A stretch of 38,798 bases of DNA. Origin: Candidatus Dormiibacterota bacterium. Lineage in GTDB: Bacteria; Chloroflexota; Dormibacteria; Aeolococcales; Aeolococcaceae. The notes under the pieces are model-generated. The model worked only from the letters and a program-made list of their open reading frames with translations, was not told the origin of the DNA and did no database searches. The stretch lies in the NCBI GenBank assembly GCA_003153505.1, contig PLZA01000025.1, positions 71,976-110,773 on the forward strand, written 5' to 3'. The translations under genes were made by a program, and so were the position numbers. This document shows, piece after piece, positions 1 to 9,136 of the stretch; the first letter of the stretch is position 1; the number at the start of each line of letters is the position of its first letter.

Positions 1-753
1 GGCTCCACCGAGGTCGGCAGACTGATCGCAACGGCTGCCACCGGCAACCTGAAGAAGGTCTCGCTGGAACTCGGGGGCAAGTCGCCGAACATCATCTTTT
101 CTGACGCCGATATCCACGCGGCCATCGCCGGCGCGGCTCAGGGAATCTTCTTCAACCAGGGCGAGGTGTGCTGTGCGGGGAGCCGTCTCTTCGTGCAGCA
201 GGACCGCTTCGATGAAGTGGTGGAGGGCGTCGCCAAGGCGGCCAAGAAGATCAAGGTCGGACCCGGCATGGATCCCGACACCGATATGGGCCCGCTGGTC
301 TCCCGCGAGCAGTTCGATCGGGTCACCGGGTACCTCGCCAAGGGTGAGCAGGCAGGCAACCGCGCGCTCGCAGGCGGACACGCACTCGACCGCCCGGGCT
401 ACTTCGTGGAGCCGACTGTGTTGGTGGACGTCGAACCCAACGACGTCGTGCTACGCGAAGAGATCTTTGGACCGGTGATCGTCGCATTGCCGTTCAGCGA
501 CGTCGATGACCTTGCCCGTCAAGCCAACGACACCGTCTACGGACTGGCCGCAGGCGTGTGGACCAAGGACATCTCGAAGGCCCATAAGCTCGCCAGGCGC
601 ATCAAGGCGGGCACGGTTTGGGTCAATACCTACAACGTGTTCAGCGCGGAGCTGCCGTTCGGCGGCTTCAAGCAAAGCGGCTGGGGCCGCGAGATGGGCG
701 AAGAAGTCCTCTCGAGCTACCTCGAGACCAAGTCGGTGATCGTCCAGCTCTAG
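1..753 (+). CDS. Aldehyde dehydrogenase, C-terminal part (cut by window start)
   Basis: The reading frame is open from the first base, so the N-terminal half lies outside the window; 250 codons remain. It is an NAD(P)-dependent aldehyde dehydrogenase, oxidising an aldehyde to the acid in the cytoplasm. Visible landmarks are GSTEVG of the nucleotide-binding fold, LELGGKSPNIIF with the general-base Glu, and FFNQGEVCCAGSR with the catalytic Cys. Later come EEIFGPV and the C-terminal PFGGFKQSGWGRE motif. This combination fits the ALDH1/2, betaine- or phenylacetaldehyde-dehydrogenase branch, but the substrate cannot be read from this part. It ends with TAG and is followed at once by a strong hairpin, so it is the last gene of its transcript. 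Confidence 0.95.
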   Translation, partial: GSTEVGRLIATAATGNLKKVSLELGGKSPNIIFSDADIHAAIAGAAQGIFFNQGEVCCAGSRLFVQQDRFDEVVEGVAKAAKKIKVGPGMDPDTDMGPLVSREQFDRVTGYLAKGEQAGNRALAGGHALDRPGYFVEPTVLVDVEPNDVVLREEIFGPVIVALPFSDVDDLARQANDTVYGLAAGVWTKDISKAHKLARRIKAGTVWVNTYNVFSAELPFGGFKQSGWGREMGEEVLSSYLETKSVIVQL

Positions 754-770
754 TTCTCGTTCGTTTGCCA

Positions 771-802
771 GAGTCGCCGTCGGGTCCCCCCGACGGCGAC
801 TC
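771..802 (+). terminator. Hairpin terminator after the aldehyde dehydrogenase
   Basis: A perfect 14-bp inverted repeat (GAGTCGCCGTCGGG and its exact complement) with a TCCC loop starts 18 bases after the stop codon. There is no T-tract, as is common for high-GC bacteria. Position and stem strength make transcription termination the simplest reading. Confidence 0.75.
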
Positions 803-1446
803 ACTCGTGGCGAGTACTCGCCTGAAGCTGGCGCCCCGAGAACGAAATAACTACGATCCCCGGGATGGCTGCAGCCGGACGTCAGGCCGAAAGGTCGCCA
901 AGGCGAGTCAGTTCCACCTGGGCTCGAGTGACCCTCCGCACGCTGCGAGTGACACCCGTCGTGGTGAGCGTATTGTCCGCACCGAGACATCACGGCTGCT
1001 CCACTACCACGTCGGCCAGAGCTCGTAGAGCAGCGGGGAACCCCTCTTCATCCTGTAGGAAGCGGAGTACGAGGTTGATACCCGATCGGTGTCAGCCGGT
1101 TCAGAGGGTTGTCGCGGGAGTATGACGAGCGCCCCCGGCTACTGCGAAGTCCCTGGCGAGCTATGACAGTGTTGGGCACTGGTCACGCACGGTCGCTCTG
1201 TGGTCACGAAAGTTCAAACGATGAGATACCTGGCGCTCCCACGGTGTTGGCGAGCGAGATTCTACGGCCAGTCAGATGAAACGGACATTGAGAGGGAACT
1301 CGCAGACGCCTCCCGAACGCGCCGCCTCGACCCCGAACTCGGGGGGCGGTTTGCGGGAGGTAACCCAGTGTTTCGCGCGCGTTTCGGCGTTGCGCATCCA
1401 CCACGAGTCGACCGCGCTGCGGGTCGGCTGAACCGGATGCGGCGTC
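803..1446. other. Long non-coding stretch before the Ig-repeat gene
   Basis: About 640 bases with no convincing gene. Frames on both strands give low-complexity, Arg/Ser-rich translations typical of shadows. On the minus strand, about 1079 down to 990, a short frame reads like real protein (INLVLRFLQDEEGF..., ending in VVVEQP and TGA) but has no start and is closed by a stop just upstream. It may be a gene remnant. I see no tRNA, known riboswitch or clear promoter, although the promoter of the downstream repeat protein presumably lies here. Confidence 0.5.
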
Positions 1447-4400
1447 ATGAAGGGGAGGGTCACGCCGGGGTCGACGGCATGCAGTGGAGGTCGGGTCAGA
1501 TCTGCTAGCGCGTCGCGTCATCGCGGCACGAGGGTCGTTCGCCAGGTCGGCGCCGCTCTCACCGCCGGGGCCCTCGCGCTGTTCTCGGGCGGCATCATCG
1601 GCCACGCGCTGTCGGCCTCGACGACGACCCTGACCTCACCCACCAATCCATCTGTGTGGGGGCAGTCCGTCGTGTTTACCGCGACGATCACTCCGGTCGC
1701 GCCGGCGCCGACTGGGACAGTCACCTTCCAGGACGGTGGGACCAACATCGCCGGCTGCGTCAACAGGCCGGTCGCGGCTCGAATCGCCACCTGCACGACG
1801 GCGGCCCTCGCGGTGGGATCGCACACAGTTACCGCCGTATACAACGGCAACGCGACATACGCAACCAGCACTTCAGCCGCTGTGACCCAGGTGGTCACCA
1901 TGGGATCCACCACGACGGTCGTGGCCGCATCCGTCAACCCGTCGGTCAGCGGTCAGACCGTGACCTACACCGCCACGGTCAGCGCGGTCGCGCCCGCCTC
2001 GGGGACGCGCACCGGCACCGTCGCATTCGAGGATGGTGGCGTCCTCATCGCCGGCTGCGGCGCCAAGGCTGTGGCGGTCGCCGGCACGGCAACGTGCGCC
2101 GTCGCCTACGCGGGACCGGGCACGCACACCATCACCGCGATCTACAGCGGTGACGCCCATTTCACGGGGTCGACAGCCGCTGCCATCATCCAGACGGTGA
2201 ACCTCGGCACGACCGCTGTCGCGCTCAGCTCGTCTGCCAACCCCTCGCGCACCGGCGCGAACGTAACGCTCACCGCCAACGTCACGGCGACGGCACCCGC
2301 CTCCGGGACGCGAACCGGGACTGTCGACTTTCAGGTTGGCAGCGTCGACATCGTGGGGTGCAGTGCGCAGGTCGTGCCGGCCTCGGGGAAGGCCACATGC
2401 GTCACGAACACGCTGACCGTCGGCGCGAACACGATCACCGCCACCTACAGCGGTGATGCCAACTTCGCGGCCAGCACATCGGCGCCCTTCACGCAGACCG
2501 TCAACCAGGGCGCGACCACGACCAAGGTCGTGTCGTCACTGAATCCGTCGAGCACCGGCGTCACCGTCACCTTCACCGCGAACGTCACCGCGGTCGGTCC
2601 TGCATCGGGGACGCGCACCGGCAGCGTCGCGTTCGAGGACGGCGGTGTCGCCATCGCCGGCTGCGCCGCCCAGATCCTCGGCGTGGCGGGGACCGCGACC
2701 TGCGCAACCAACGCGCTCGCGGCCGGCGTGCACACCATCAACGCGGTCTACAGCGGTGACGGCAACTTCACCACGAGCACGTCACCCGCGCTCACACAGA
2801 CGGTGCTCAGCACGACAACGACGATGGTCACCTCCAGCGCGAACCCGTCCGTGTTCGGACAGAGCATTCAGTACACGGCGTCCGTCGCCGGCGGTCCGAC
2901 GGTGACCGGCACGATCACGTTCCGCGACGGTGGCGCCAACATCGCCGGTTGCGTCGCGGTGGTGACGGCCGCCGGCTCCGCGTCGTGCATCGTGTCGCCG
3001 ACGGTGGCCTCGCACAACATCACCGCGGTCTACAGCGGTGACGCGAGCAACACCGCGAGCACCTCTGCCGTCATGACCCAGGTCGTGACCGCTGACCCGA
3101 CCACCACGGTGGTGACCGCGACGGTGAACCCGACCGTGTTCGGCCAGTCGGTGACGTTCACCGCCGCAGTGACCGCCAACGCCCCCGGATCTGGCACACC
3201 GACTGGGAAGGTGGCATTCGACAACGGCGCGGCCGCCATCGCGGGGTGCGGTGGGGTCACGTTGGTCGCCGGTGTCGCCACCTGCACCACCAACGCACTG
3301 ACGGTGGGGGCGCACGCGATCACCGGCCACTACAACGGCAGTGCGAACTACGTGACCAGCACATCAGCCGTCCTGACGGAATCGGTGAACCAGGGTTCGA
3401 CCACGACGATCGTCAGATCGTCGCTCAACCCGTCGGTGTCCGGTCAGTCGGTCACCTACACGGCGACGGTCACGGTGGTCGCGCCCGCCGCAGGCACACC
3501 CGCCGGCACGGTCAACTTCGAGGACGGTGGCGTGACGATCGCGGGGTGCGCTGCGAAGGCATTGACTGCCGCCGGTACCGCAACGTGCTCATTCACCTAT
3601 CCTGGAGCCGCGATCCACTCGATCACCGCGATCTATTCCGGTGGCATCAGTTTCGCAGGCTCGACATCGCCCACGTTGACGCAGACCGTGAACCCGGCGT
3701 TGACATCGACTGCTCTCGCATCGTCAGTGAACCCCTCAGTTGCCGGCCAGTCGGTGACCATGACCGCGTCGGTGAGTGTGATCGCCCCCGGAATCGGGAC
3801 GCGAACGGGGACCGTGATGTTCGAGGACGGCGGCGTGACGATCACGGGCTGCGCCGCGCAGGCGATGTCGGCCGCGGGCACCGCGGTGTGTGCGGCCGCC
3901 TTCGCCGCAGCTGGTGCGCATCCGCTCACAGCCGTGTACAGCGGCGACTCCAACTTCAGTGGCTCCACGTCGCCGATCCTCACCGAGACGGTCAACCAGG
4001 GCGCGACCGCGACCGTGGTGATCTCGTCCGTGGATCCATCGGTATCCGGTCAGACCGTGACTTACACGGCGATTGTCACCGCAACCGCGCCGGCTGCCGG
4101 CACCCCGACCGGAACGGTGACGTTCATGGACGGTGCCACCACGATCAGCGGCTGCATCGCGCAGGCGATGGTCGGCGGTGTCGCGCCCTGCACCAGCGTG
4201 TACGCCGGAGTTGGGGGGCACGCGATCACCGCCGTCTACAACGGTGATGCCGACTTCACGAGCTCGACGTCTCCCATCCTCACCCAGACCGTCAACCAGG
4301 GAGCGACCTCCGTGCTGGTGACCTCGTCAGCGGACCCCTCGGTGTCCGGTGAGAACGTCACCTCTACAGCGACCGTCACCGCTCTCGCCCCCGGGAGCGG

Positions 4401-5940
4401 CACACCCTCGGGCACGGCCACCTTCATGGACGGCGCCGCCTCCATCAGCGGCTGCATCGCGGAGCCGCTGATCAACGGGGTCGCGACGTGCAGCGTCACC
4501 TACCCCGGAGTCGGGAGCCACGCGATCACAGCCGTCTACAGCGGCGATCCCAATTTTGCGGGGTCAACGTCGCCAAGCCTCACGCAGACCGTCAGCCCAG
4601 CTTCGACGTCGACATCGCTCGGGTCGTCGGTGAATCCGTCGGTCACCGGGCAGTCAGTCACCATCACCGCGACGGTGAACGTGATGGCGCCGGGAGCCGG
4701 AGCACCGACCGGCACCGTTACGTTCCTGGACGACGGCGCGACCATCCCCGGGTGCGCAGCCCAGGCTGTGACGGGTGCCGGCGTCGCGACATGTGACGAC
4801 GCCTTCGTTGCGGCGGGTGCGGAGACAGTCACCGCCGTGTACAGCGGTGACGCCGACTTCAGCAGCTCGACGAGTGCGGCACTGACGCAGACGATCAATC
4901 CGGGTGCGACCTCGACGGTGGTCACCTCGGCGGTGGATCCATCGGTGTCCGGTGAGTCGGTCTCCTACACCGCCACCGTGTCCGCCGTCACACCTGCGAA
5001 CGGGATACCCACCGGCACCGCAACCTTCATGGACGGTGCCACCACCATCACTGGCTGCCTCGTGCAGCCGCTGGTCGGCGAGGTCGCAACATGCAGCGTG
5101 ACGTACGCCGGGATCGGCATCCATGCGATTACCGCAATCTACAGCGGTGATCCCAACTTCACGGCGTCGACGTCGCAACTCCTGACCCAGATGATCAACC
5201 CGGCCACGACGTCGACGTCGCTCGCGTCGTCGCTGAACCCGTCGGTCACAGGGCAGACGGTCACCTTCACGGCGACCGTGGACGTGTCCGCACCGGGTTC
5301 CGGCTCCCCCACCGGCACCGTCGCCTTCCTTGACGGCGGCGTGCCGATCGCCGGCTGTGCCGCCCGGGCCGTTGCGAGCGAAACCGCGGCGTGCGCCACA
5401 TCATTCGACACAGCCGGCGCGAGCGACATCACCGCTGTCTACAACGGTGACCCCGACTTCGTCGCCTCGACCTCGGCGCCGCTGAACCAGCAGGTCGGGC
5501 TGGCTGAATCCGCGACGACGGTGACATCGCCAGCCAGCGTCTGGGCGTCCGGTCAACCCGGGATCTTCGAGGCGACGGTCTCTCCGGTCGGGCCGGCACA
5601 TGTCACCCCGACCGGGACCGCTGCGTTCATGGATGCCGGTGCCCCCATCCCCGGATGCGCTGCGCAGCCGGTCGTGTCCGGGACCGCATCGTGCAGCGTT
5701 GCATTCACCGGAACCGGAACGTACCCGATCACGGCCGTCTACAGCGGTAATGCGGCCCTGACCCGCTCCACGTCGCCGACGTTGATGCTTTCCGTGTATG
5801 ACGATCCGCCCACGCCGGACGCGGGAGCGAATTCCACGACGACGACGCCCTTGGCGTATGTCGCCATCCTCGGCGGCGTCTTCCTGCTGTTCCTCCTGGG
5901 TTGTGCGCGCCTCCGGCGCAGAAACGTCGACCGGGACTAA
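1447..5940 (+). CDS. Secreted, membrane-anchored protein of 14 Ig-like (Big_3-type) repeats
   Basis: A 1,497-aa surface stalk or adhesin-like protein. A basic N-terminus and hydrophobic stretch (about residues 33-57, VRQVGAALTAGALALFSGGI...) form a signal sequence. The rest is 14 tandem Ig-like domains of roughly 95-100 residues, each opening with a variant of (V/A/L)NPSVxGQ and closing with ITAVYSGDxxFxxSTS. This matches the bacterial Ig-like group 3 family. Every repeat carries one Cys after an (I/V)xGC motif and a second 11-12 residues later, so 14 Cys pairs in total. The C-terminus has one transmembrane helix (YVAILGGVFLLFLLGC) followed by RLRRR, so it is anchored in the membrane, with no LPXTG sorting motif. 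No enzymatic or ligand-binding head is visible. No good Shine-Dalgarno sequence precedes the ATG, so the exact start is uncertain. An in-frame hydrophobic segment continues after the stop. Confidence 0.88.
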   Translation: MKGRVTPGSTACSGGRVRSASASRHRGTRVVRQVGAALTAGALALFSGGIIGHALSASTTTLTSPTNPSVWGQSVVFTATITPVAPAPTGTVTFQDGGTNIAGCVNRPVAARIATCTTAALAVGSHTVTAVYNGNATYATSTSAAVTQVVTMGSTTTVVAASVNPSVSGQTVTYTATVSAVAPASGTRTGTVAFEDGGVLIAGCGAKAVAVAGTATCAVAYAGPGTHTITAIYSGDAHFTGSTAAAIIQTVNLGTTAVALSSSANPSRTGANVTLTANVTATAPASGTRTGTVDFQVGSVDIVGCSAQVVPASGKATCVTNTLTVGANTITATYSGDANFAASTSAPFTQTVNQGATTTKVVSSLNPSSTGVTVTFTANVTAVGPASGTRTGSVAFEDGGVAIAGCAAQILGVAGTATCATNALAAGVHTINAVYSGDGNFTTSTSPALTQTVLSTTTTMVTSSANPSVFGQSIQYTASVAGGPTVTGTITFRDGGANIAGCVAVVTAAGSASCIVSPTVASHNITAVYSGDASNTASTSAVMTQVVTADPTTTVVTATVNPTVFGQSVTFTAAVTANAPGSGTPTGKVAFDNGAAAIAGCGGVTLVAGVATCTTNALTVGAHAITGHYNGSANYVTSTSAVLTESVNQGSTTTIVRSSLNPSVSGQSVTYTATVTVVAPAAGTPAGTVNFEDGGVTIAGCAAKALTAAGTATCSFTYPGAAIHSITAIYSGGISFAGSTSPTLTQTVNPALTSTALASSVNPSVAGQSVTMTASVSVIAPGIGTRTGTVMFEDGGVTITGCAAQAMSAAGTAVCAAAFAAAGAHPLTAVYSGDSNFSGSTSPILTETVNQGATATVVISSVDPSVSGQTVTYTAIVTATAPAAGTPTGTVTFMDGATTISGCIAQAMVGGVAPCTSVYAGVGGHAITAVYNGDADFTSSTSPILTQTVNQGATSVLVTSSADPSVSGENVTSTATVTALAPGSGTPSGTATFMDGAASISGCIAEPLINGVATCSVTYPGVGSHAITAVYSGDPNFAGSTSPSLTQTVSPASTSTSLGSSVNPSVTGQSVTITATVNVMAPGAGAPTGTVTFLDDGATIPGCAAQAVTGAGVATCDDAFVAAGAETVTAVYSGDADFSSSTSAALTQTINPGATSTVVTSAVDPSVSGESVSYTATVSAVTPANGIPTGTATFMDGATTITGCLVQPLVGEVATCSVTYAGIGIHAITAIYSGDPNFTASTSQLLTQMINPATTSTSLASSLNPSVTGQTVTFTATVDVSAPGSGSPTGTVAFLDGGVPIAGCAARAVASETAACATSFDTAGASDITAVYNGDPDFVASTSAPLNQQVGLAESATTVTSPASVWASGQPGIFEATVSPVGPAHVTPTGTAAFMDAGAPIPGCAAQPVVSGTASCSVAFTGTGTYPITAVYSGNAALTRSTSPTLMLSVYDDPPTPDAGANSTTTTPLAYVAILGGVFLLFLLGCARLRRRNVDRD

Positions 5941-6147
5941 GCCCGCACGAGGCCCTCCTCGAGCACCAGCCCGACCCGCAAGCAGGTCGTCGTCGCCGGG
6001 GCGGCAATCGCGGCTGTCCTCTGCGCGAGCTTCGTGACGGTGGTCCTCGTCAACCGGTACGGTGGGACGTCGACCACTGCAATGTCGGACCCGTCGGGTA
6101 TCAGTTCGTCCTCCAGAAATAGCGCGGAGGTTGAAGAGGCGACATGA
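5941..6147 (+). pseudogene. Possible small membrane-protein remnant, in frame after the Ig-repeat stop
   Basis: Directly after the TAA of the repeat protein, the same frame stays open for 68 codons. It contains a Ser/Thr-rich start, TRKQ, a convincing single transmembrane helix (VVVAGAAIAAVLCASFVTVVLV) and a Ser-rich tail. No ATG, GTG or TTG precedes the helix in this frame, so it cannot be a standard separate gene. It may be a decayed small membrane protein, the former C-terminus of the neighbour, or chance. Function unknown. Confidence 0.35.
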
Positions 6148-6219
6148 TTAGTGCTAGAAATGGCGCCCACGGCCGCTACGGTCGCTCCGGATCTCTCAAG
6201 TGTATGGAGGCGAGGAAAC

Positions 6220-6612
6220 ATGGCCGATCATCCGAACGCCGAACTCTTCAAGCGCGGGTATGCAGCGTTTCAGCAGGGCGATCTCGATACCGTACGTGAG
6301 CTTTTCGACTCCAACATCGTGTGGCATGTCCCAGGACATAACCACACGAGTGGGGACCATGTTGGCGTCGACAACGTGCTCGCGCTTTTCGGTAGCAACT
6401 TCCAGGAAACCAATGGCACGTTCAAGGTCGAGCCGCACGACATACTCGCCAATGACTCGCACGCGGTGGCGCTCGCGACCGTTTCAGGCGAGAAGGACGG
6501 CAAGACCCTGAGCGACCGCTACACCCATATCGTCCACATGTCCAACGGCAAGGTCACGGAATCGTGGATCTTCGACGAGAACCCGGACAAGGTTGACGAG
6601 TTCTGGGGGTAG
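6220..6612 (+). CDS. SnoaL-like / NTF2-fold protein
   Basis: A 130-aa protein of the SnoaL-like NTF2 superfamily, a cone-shaped fold used both by small enzymes (isomerases, cyclases, dehydratases) and by binding proteins. The N-terminal helix LFKRGYAAFQQGDLDTVRELF, the segment IVWHVPGHN and the C-terminal beta strands ending KVTESWIFDENPDKVDEFWG are typical of the family. The ATG at 6220 follows GGAGG with good spacing; an upstream in-frame ATG would add 23 residues without family similarity. Substrate is not predictable. It precedes the DUF1326 gene by about 145 bases and may belong to the same redox/stress neighbourhood. Confidence 0.85.
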   Translation: MADHPNAELFKRGYAAFQQGDLDTVRELFDSNIVWHVPGHNHTSGDHVGVDNVLALFGSNFQETNGTFKVEPHDILANDSHAVALATVSGEKDGKTLSDRYTHIVHMSNGKVTESWIFDENPDKVDEFWG

Positions 6613-6758
6613 CCTCTCGGCGAGCTCTGTCAAAGAGTCACTGGAGTACGTCCGCAACAAGCGCTAGGGGCCGACCGCTGGATTTCCGCTTGTCGCCGCG
6701 CTAGACTGGCCAGCGCCCGTGCTTGAGGGGCACCGAACCGAGGCTTGGAGGGTCAGGA

Positions 6759-7361
6759 GTGTCCTGGAACGTTACTGGGTCCTACTTCGAGACGTGCTCG
6801 TGCAACGTGGTCTGCGCGTGCACCGCGTCGCTTTCGCTTGGCGCCACACTCGATCGTTGCAAAGTCACCCTGGTCTTCAACGTCCACAGCGGGGACGTCG
6901 AGGGGACCGATGTCGGGGGGCTGACGGTGGCGGCCATCGTTGATACGCCGAAGGTCATGGCCGACGGCAACTGGCGCGTGGGTGTGTTCATCGACGCGGC
7001 CGCATCCGACCAGCAGGCGGAGAAGCTCGGTGGCGTGTTCTCCGGAGCGCTCGGTGGACCCATGGCTGCGCTCGGGCCGCTCATCTCGGAGAATCTCGGC
7101 GTGCAGCGGGCGCCCATCGAGGTCCATGAAGACGGGCTGCGCCACTCGATCCGGATCGGAGACGCCGTGGATTTCGAGATCGAAGACGTCGTGCCATTCG
7201 GGGTGGAGAACGGCCAGCCGGCGAGGCTCACCGGCATCTTCCATCCGGCCGGCTCGGAGCTGACGGTGGCTCGGGCAACTCGGTCGAAGATCGACGGTTT
7301 CGGGATCGCATACGAGGGCAAAGCTGCCTTCTCGACCTCGAACTTCTCGTGGTCGGCCTAG
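6759..7361 (+). CDS. DUF1326 family protein with N-terminal Cys cluster
   Basis: A 200-aa protein of the DUF1326 family. The family start WNVTGSYFETCSCNVVCACT is present, with four Cys in a C-x-C-x3-C-x-C arrangement that looks like a metal or redox site; many relatives have CPC where this one has CAC. The rest is a beta-rich domain with no recognisable catalytic motif. I chose the GTG at 6759 because GGAGGG lies six bases upstream and the family begins here; a TTG 36 bases earlier is possible. The stop overlaps the next gene by 13 bases, so it is translationally coupled to the DUF2182 membrane protein, the usual partner of DUF1326. The biochemical role is unproven; metal handling is an inference from the Cys residues and partner. 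Confidence 0.85.
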   Translation: MSWNVTGSYFETCSCNVVCACTASLSLGATLDRCKVTLVFNVHSGDVEGTDVGGLTVAAIVDTPKVMADGNWRVGVFIDAAASDQQAEKLGGVFSGALGGPMAALGPLISENLGVQRAPIEVHEDGLRHSIRIGDAVDFEIEDVVPFGVENGQPARLTGIFHPAGSELTVARATRSKIDGFGIAYEGKAAFSTSNFSWSA

Positions 7362-8197
7362 AGACCGTCGAGTCGGCGTCTGCCGCGCAGCAGCAGCGCG
7401 GCTCGGAGGGTCTTGGCGAACTATTCGCCGCCGTGCGATCGCGGCTCGGCCTGGTCGTACTGCTGCTCGTACTCGCCGGTCTCGCCTGGTGGGCCACCGT
7501 CAATCAGATGGCCGGTATGGACGCAGGCCCGGGCACCGACCTGGGCGCCGTCGGATGGTTCATCGGCGTCTGGGTTGTGATGATGGCCGCGATGATGTTT
7601 CCGTCGGTCGCGCCGACGGTGGCGCTCTATGCGCGAATGACGCGTCTGCGCAGCCCGATGCGCCCGCTCCTCTTCGCCGCCGCGTATCTGGTCGTCTGGG
7701 CTGCGGTTGGACTGGTCTCGTACGGCCTCTTCGAGGTGGGCAAGACGTGGTTCGGGTCGCAGCTGGCATGGACTGCCGGCGGGCGATGGGTCGTGGCAGC
7801 TGTGCTTGGAGTTGCAGCGGTCTACGAGCTGACACCGCTGAAGAATGTGTGCCTGGGAAAGTGCCGGAGCCCGCTCGGCTTCCTGCTCGGCAACTGGCGT
7901 GACGGGGAGACCGGCGCTGTCGAGATGGGGGCGAAGCACGCGGCCTGGTGCGTCGGGTGCTGCTGGGCGCTGATGGCAGCGCTGTTCGCCCTGGGCGTGA
8001 TGAGCCTTATCTGGATGGCTGTGGTCGCAGCACTCATTGCGGCTGAGAAGACCATCCCCTGGCGGCGGCCGGTCGTGTGGGGGACGACCGCTCTCCTGTT
8101 GGCGCTGGCGGTGATGGTGGTTGTCGCCCCCCGCGACGTGCCCGGGCTGGTGGTGCCTGGAAGCGCAGGGATGAGCACCATGGGGACGATGCATTAG
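7349..8197 (+). CDS. DUF2182 integral membrane protein, predicted metal-binding
   Basis: A 282-aa polytopic membrane protein of the DUF2182 family. Hydrophobic helices are seen near residues 32-50, 68-90, 104-128, 143-160, 200-232 and 242-260. The family motif WVVMMAAMMFPSVAP is intact and Met-rich, and LKNVCLGKC and CVGCCWALM place Cys residues near membrane helices. Such Met/Cys placement suggests metal binding; copper is possible but not shown. The C-terminal tail has several Met and a His (MSTMGTMH). The GTG start at 7349 lies inside the end of the DUF1326 gene, which points to one transcript and coupled translation. Confidence 0.87.
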   Translation: MVGLETVESASAAQQQRGSEGLGELFAAVRSRLGLVVLLLVLAGLAWWATVNQMAGMDAGPGTDLGAVGWFIGVWVVMMAAMMFPSVAPTVALYARMTRLRSPMRPLLFAAAYLVVWAAVGLVSYGLFEVGKTWFGSQLAWTAGGRWVVAAVLGVAAVYELTPLKNVCLGKCRSPLGFLLGNWRDGETGAVEMGAKHAAWCVGCCWALMAALFALGVMSLIWMAVVAALIAAEKTIPWRRPVVWGTTALLLALAVMVVVAPRDVPGLVVPGSAGMSTMGTMH

Positions 8198-8289
8198 TCC
8201 CTGGCACTGATGTTGTTGGCTCGCTCGGGACTGGCGGCGCCGTCCGACCGCCGCATCGTTAATCGACTTCAGGCTAAGAGGAACCCCAA

Positions 8290-8943
8290 ATGCACTTCAC
8301 CCGATTGAGCGAATCCGACGAATATCGGCGTCAGCGTGCGGAGCTACGGGTCGCCGAATTGGATCTCATTGATCAGGCCGAACGCGTAGCCGCGTTGCGG
8401 CGCACGCTGCCAGCTGACACTGTTGTCGACGACTACCCCTTGATTGACGTTGCGAGCGGCGACCGCGTGCGGCTTTCGGAACTGTTCAGCGCTCCGGGCC
8501 GGCCACTGATCCTGTATCATTTCATGTACGGCAAGCTCCAGACGGAACCCTGCCCACTGTGCACGATGTGGAGCGATGGGTACAACGCGGCAGCGCCACA
8601 CCTCACGCAGAACGCGGACTTTGTCGTGGTCGCTGCGGCTGATCCCGCTGCCATTGCCGCCCACGCGGCGTCTCGCGGCTGGAGCAACTTGCGTCTGCTC
8701 AGCGCCCGCGACAGCACCTTCAAGTACGACCTCGGTAGCGAGGAGGAAGACGGGGAGCAGATCGAGTCGATATCGGTATTCACCCGCGGTGACGACGGTA
8801 GCGTGCGTCATGTCTACTCCAAGGGTGCGCAGATGGCCGACGACCGGCGCGAGCGAGGCATCGATCTGCTTACGCCGGTGTGGAATCTCCTTGACCTCAC
8901 GCCGAACGGACGCGGCGACTGGTACCCATCACTGCACTACTAG
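8290..8943 (+). CDS. DUF899 family thioredoxin-fold protein
   Basis: A 217-aa protein of the DUF899 family, which has a thioredoxin-like fold. It shows the N-terminal helical part ELDLIDQAERVAALRRTLP and the core ILYHFMYGKLQTEPCPLC with a CPLC pair at the position of a thioredoxin active site. The later segment ends GDWYPSLHY. The ATG is preceded by AGAGGA at good spacing. A role in redox or dithiol chemistry is a family-level guess; no substrate is known to me. It follows the DUF1326-DUF2182 pair by about 90 bases on the same strand and may share its transcript. A second DUF899 gene lies just downstream on the opposite strand. Confidence 0.85.
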   Translation: MHFTRLSESDEYRRQRAELRVAELDLIDQAERVAALRRTLPADTVVDDYPLIDVASGDRVRLSELFSAPGRPLILYHFMYGKLQTEPCPLCTMWSDGYNAAAPHLTQNADFVVVAAADPAAIAAHAASRGWSNLRLLSARDSTFKYDLGSEEEDGEQIESISVFTRGDDGSVRHVYSKGAQMADDRRERGIDLLTPVWNLLDLTPNGRGDWYPSLHY

Positions 8944-9136
8944 CTGCTGTGTTTCCTTAACCTGCGCAGCGGATCGACTAAGCGGGTGCTGGGAAACTGG
9001 CGCTAGATTCGTTTGAAACGCTACCCAGCCAGCATGCGAATTCTGGTGCTGGGGGACCTTCGCCGAAGTCACGACCGGCGACGGTAGCAGCATCGGCCCC
9101 TGGGTTTGTCACCGCGACAGTCATGCCGGTTGCACC

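Noticed and set aside
451..993. 180-codon minus-strand open frame over the aldehyde dehydrogenase end.
   Set aside because: It is antisense to the real gene, with low-complexity Arg/Ser/Pro composition; an expected shadow in high-GC DNA.
754..1446. Possible structured RNA or riboswitch before the Ig-repeat gene.
   Set aside because: I looked for c-di-GMP, ydaO, cobalamin and similar core motifs and found no match; only the terminator hairpin is clear.
1656..5601. Several long open frames on both strands across the Ig-repeat gene.
   Set aside because: They repeat with the DNA repeat period and have Arg/Gly/His-rich sequence; they are shadows of a repetitive GC-rich gene.
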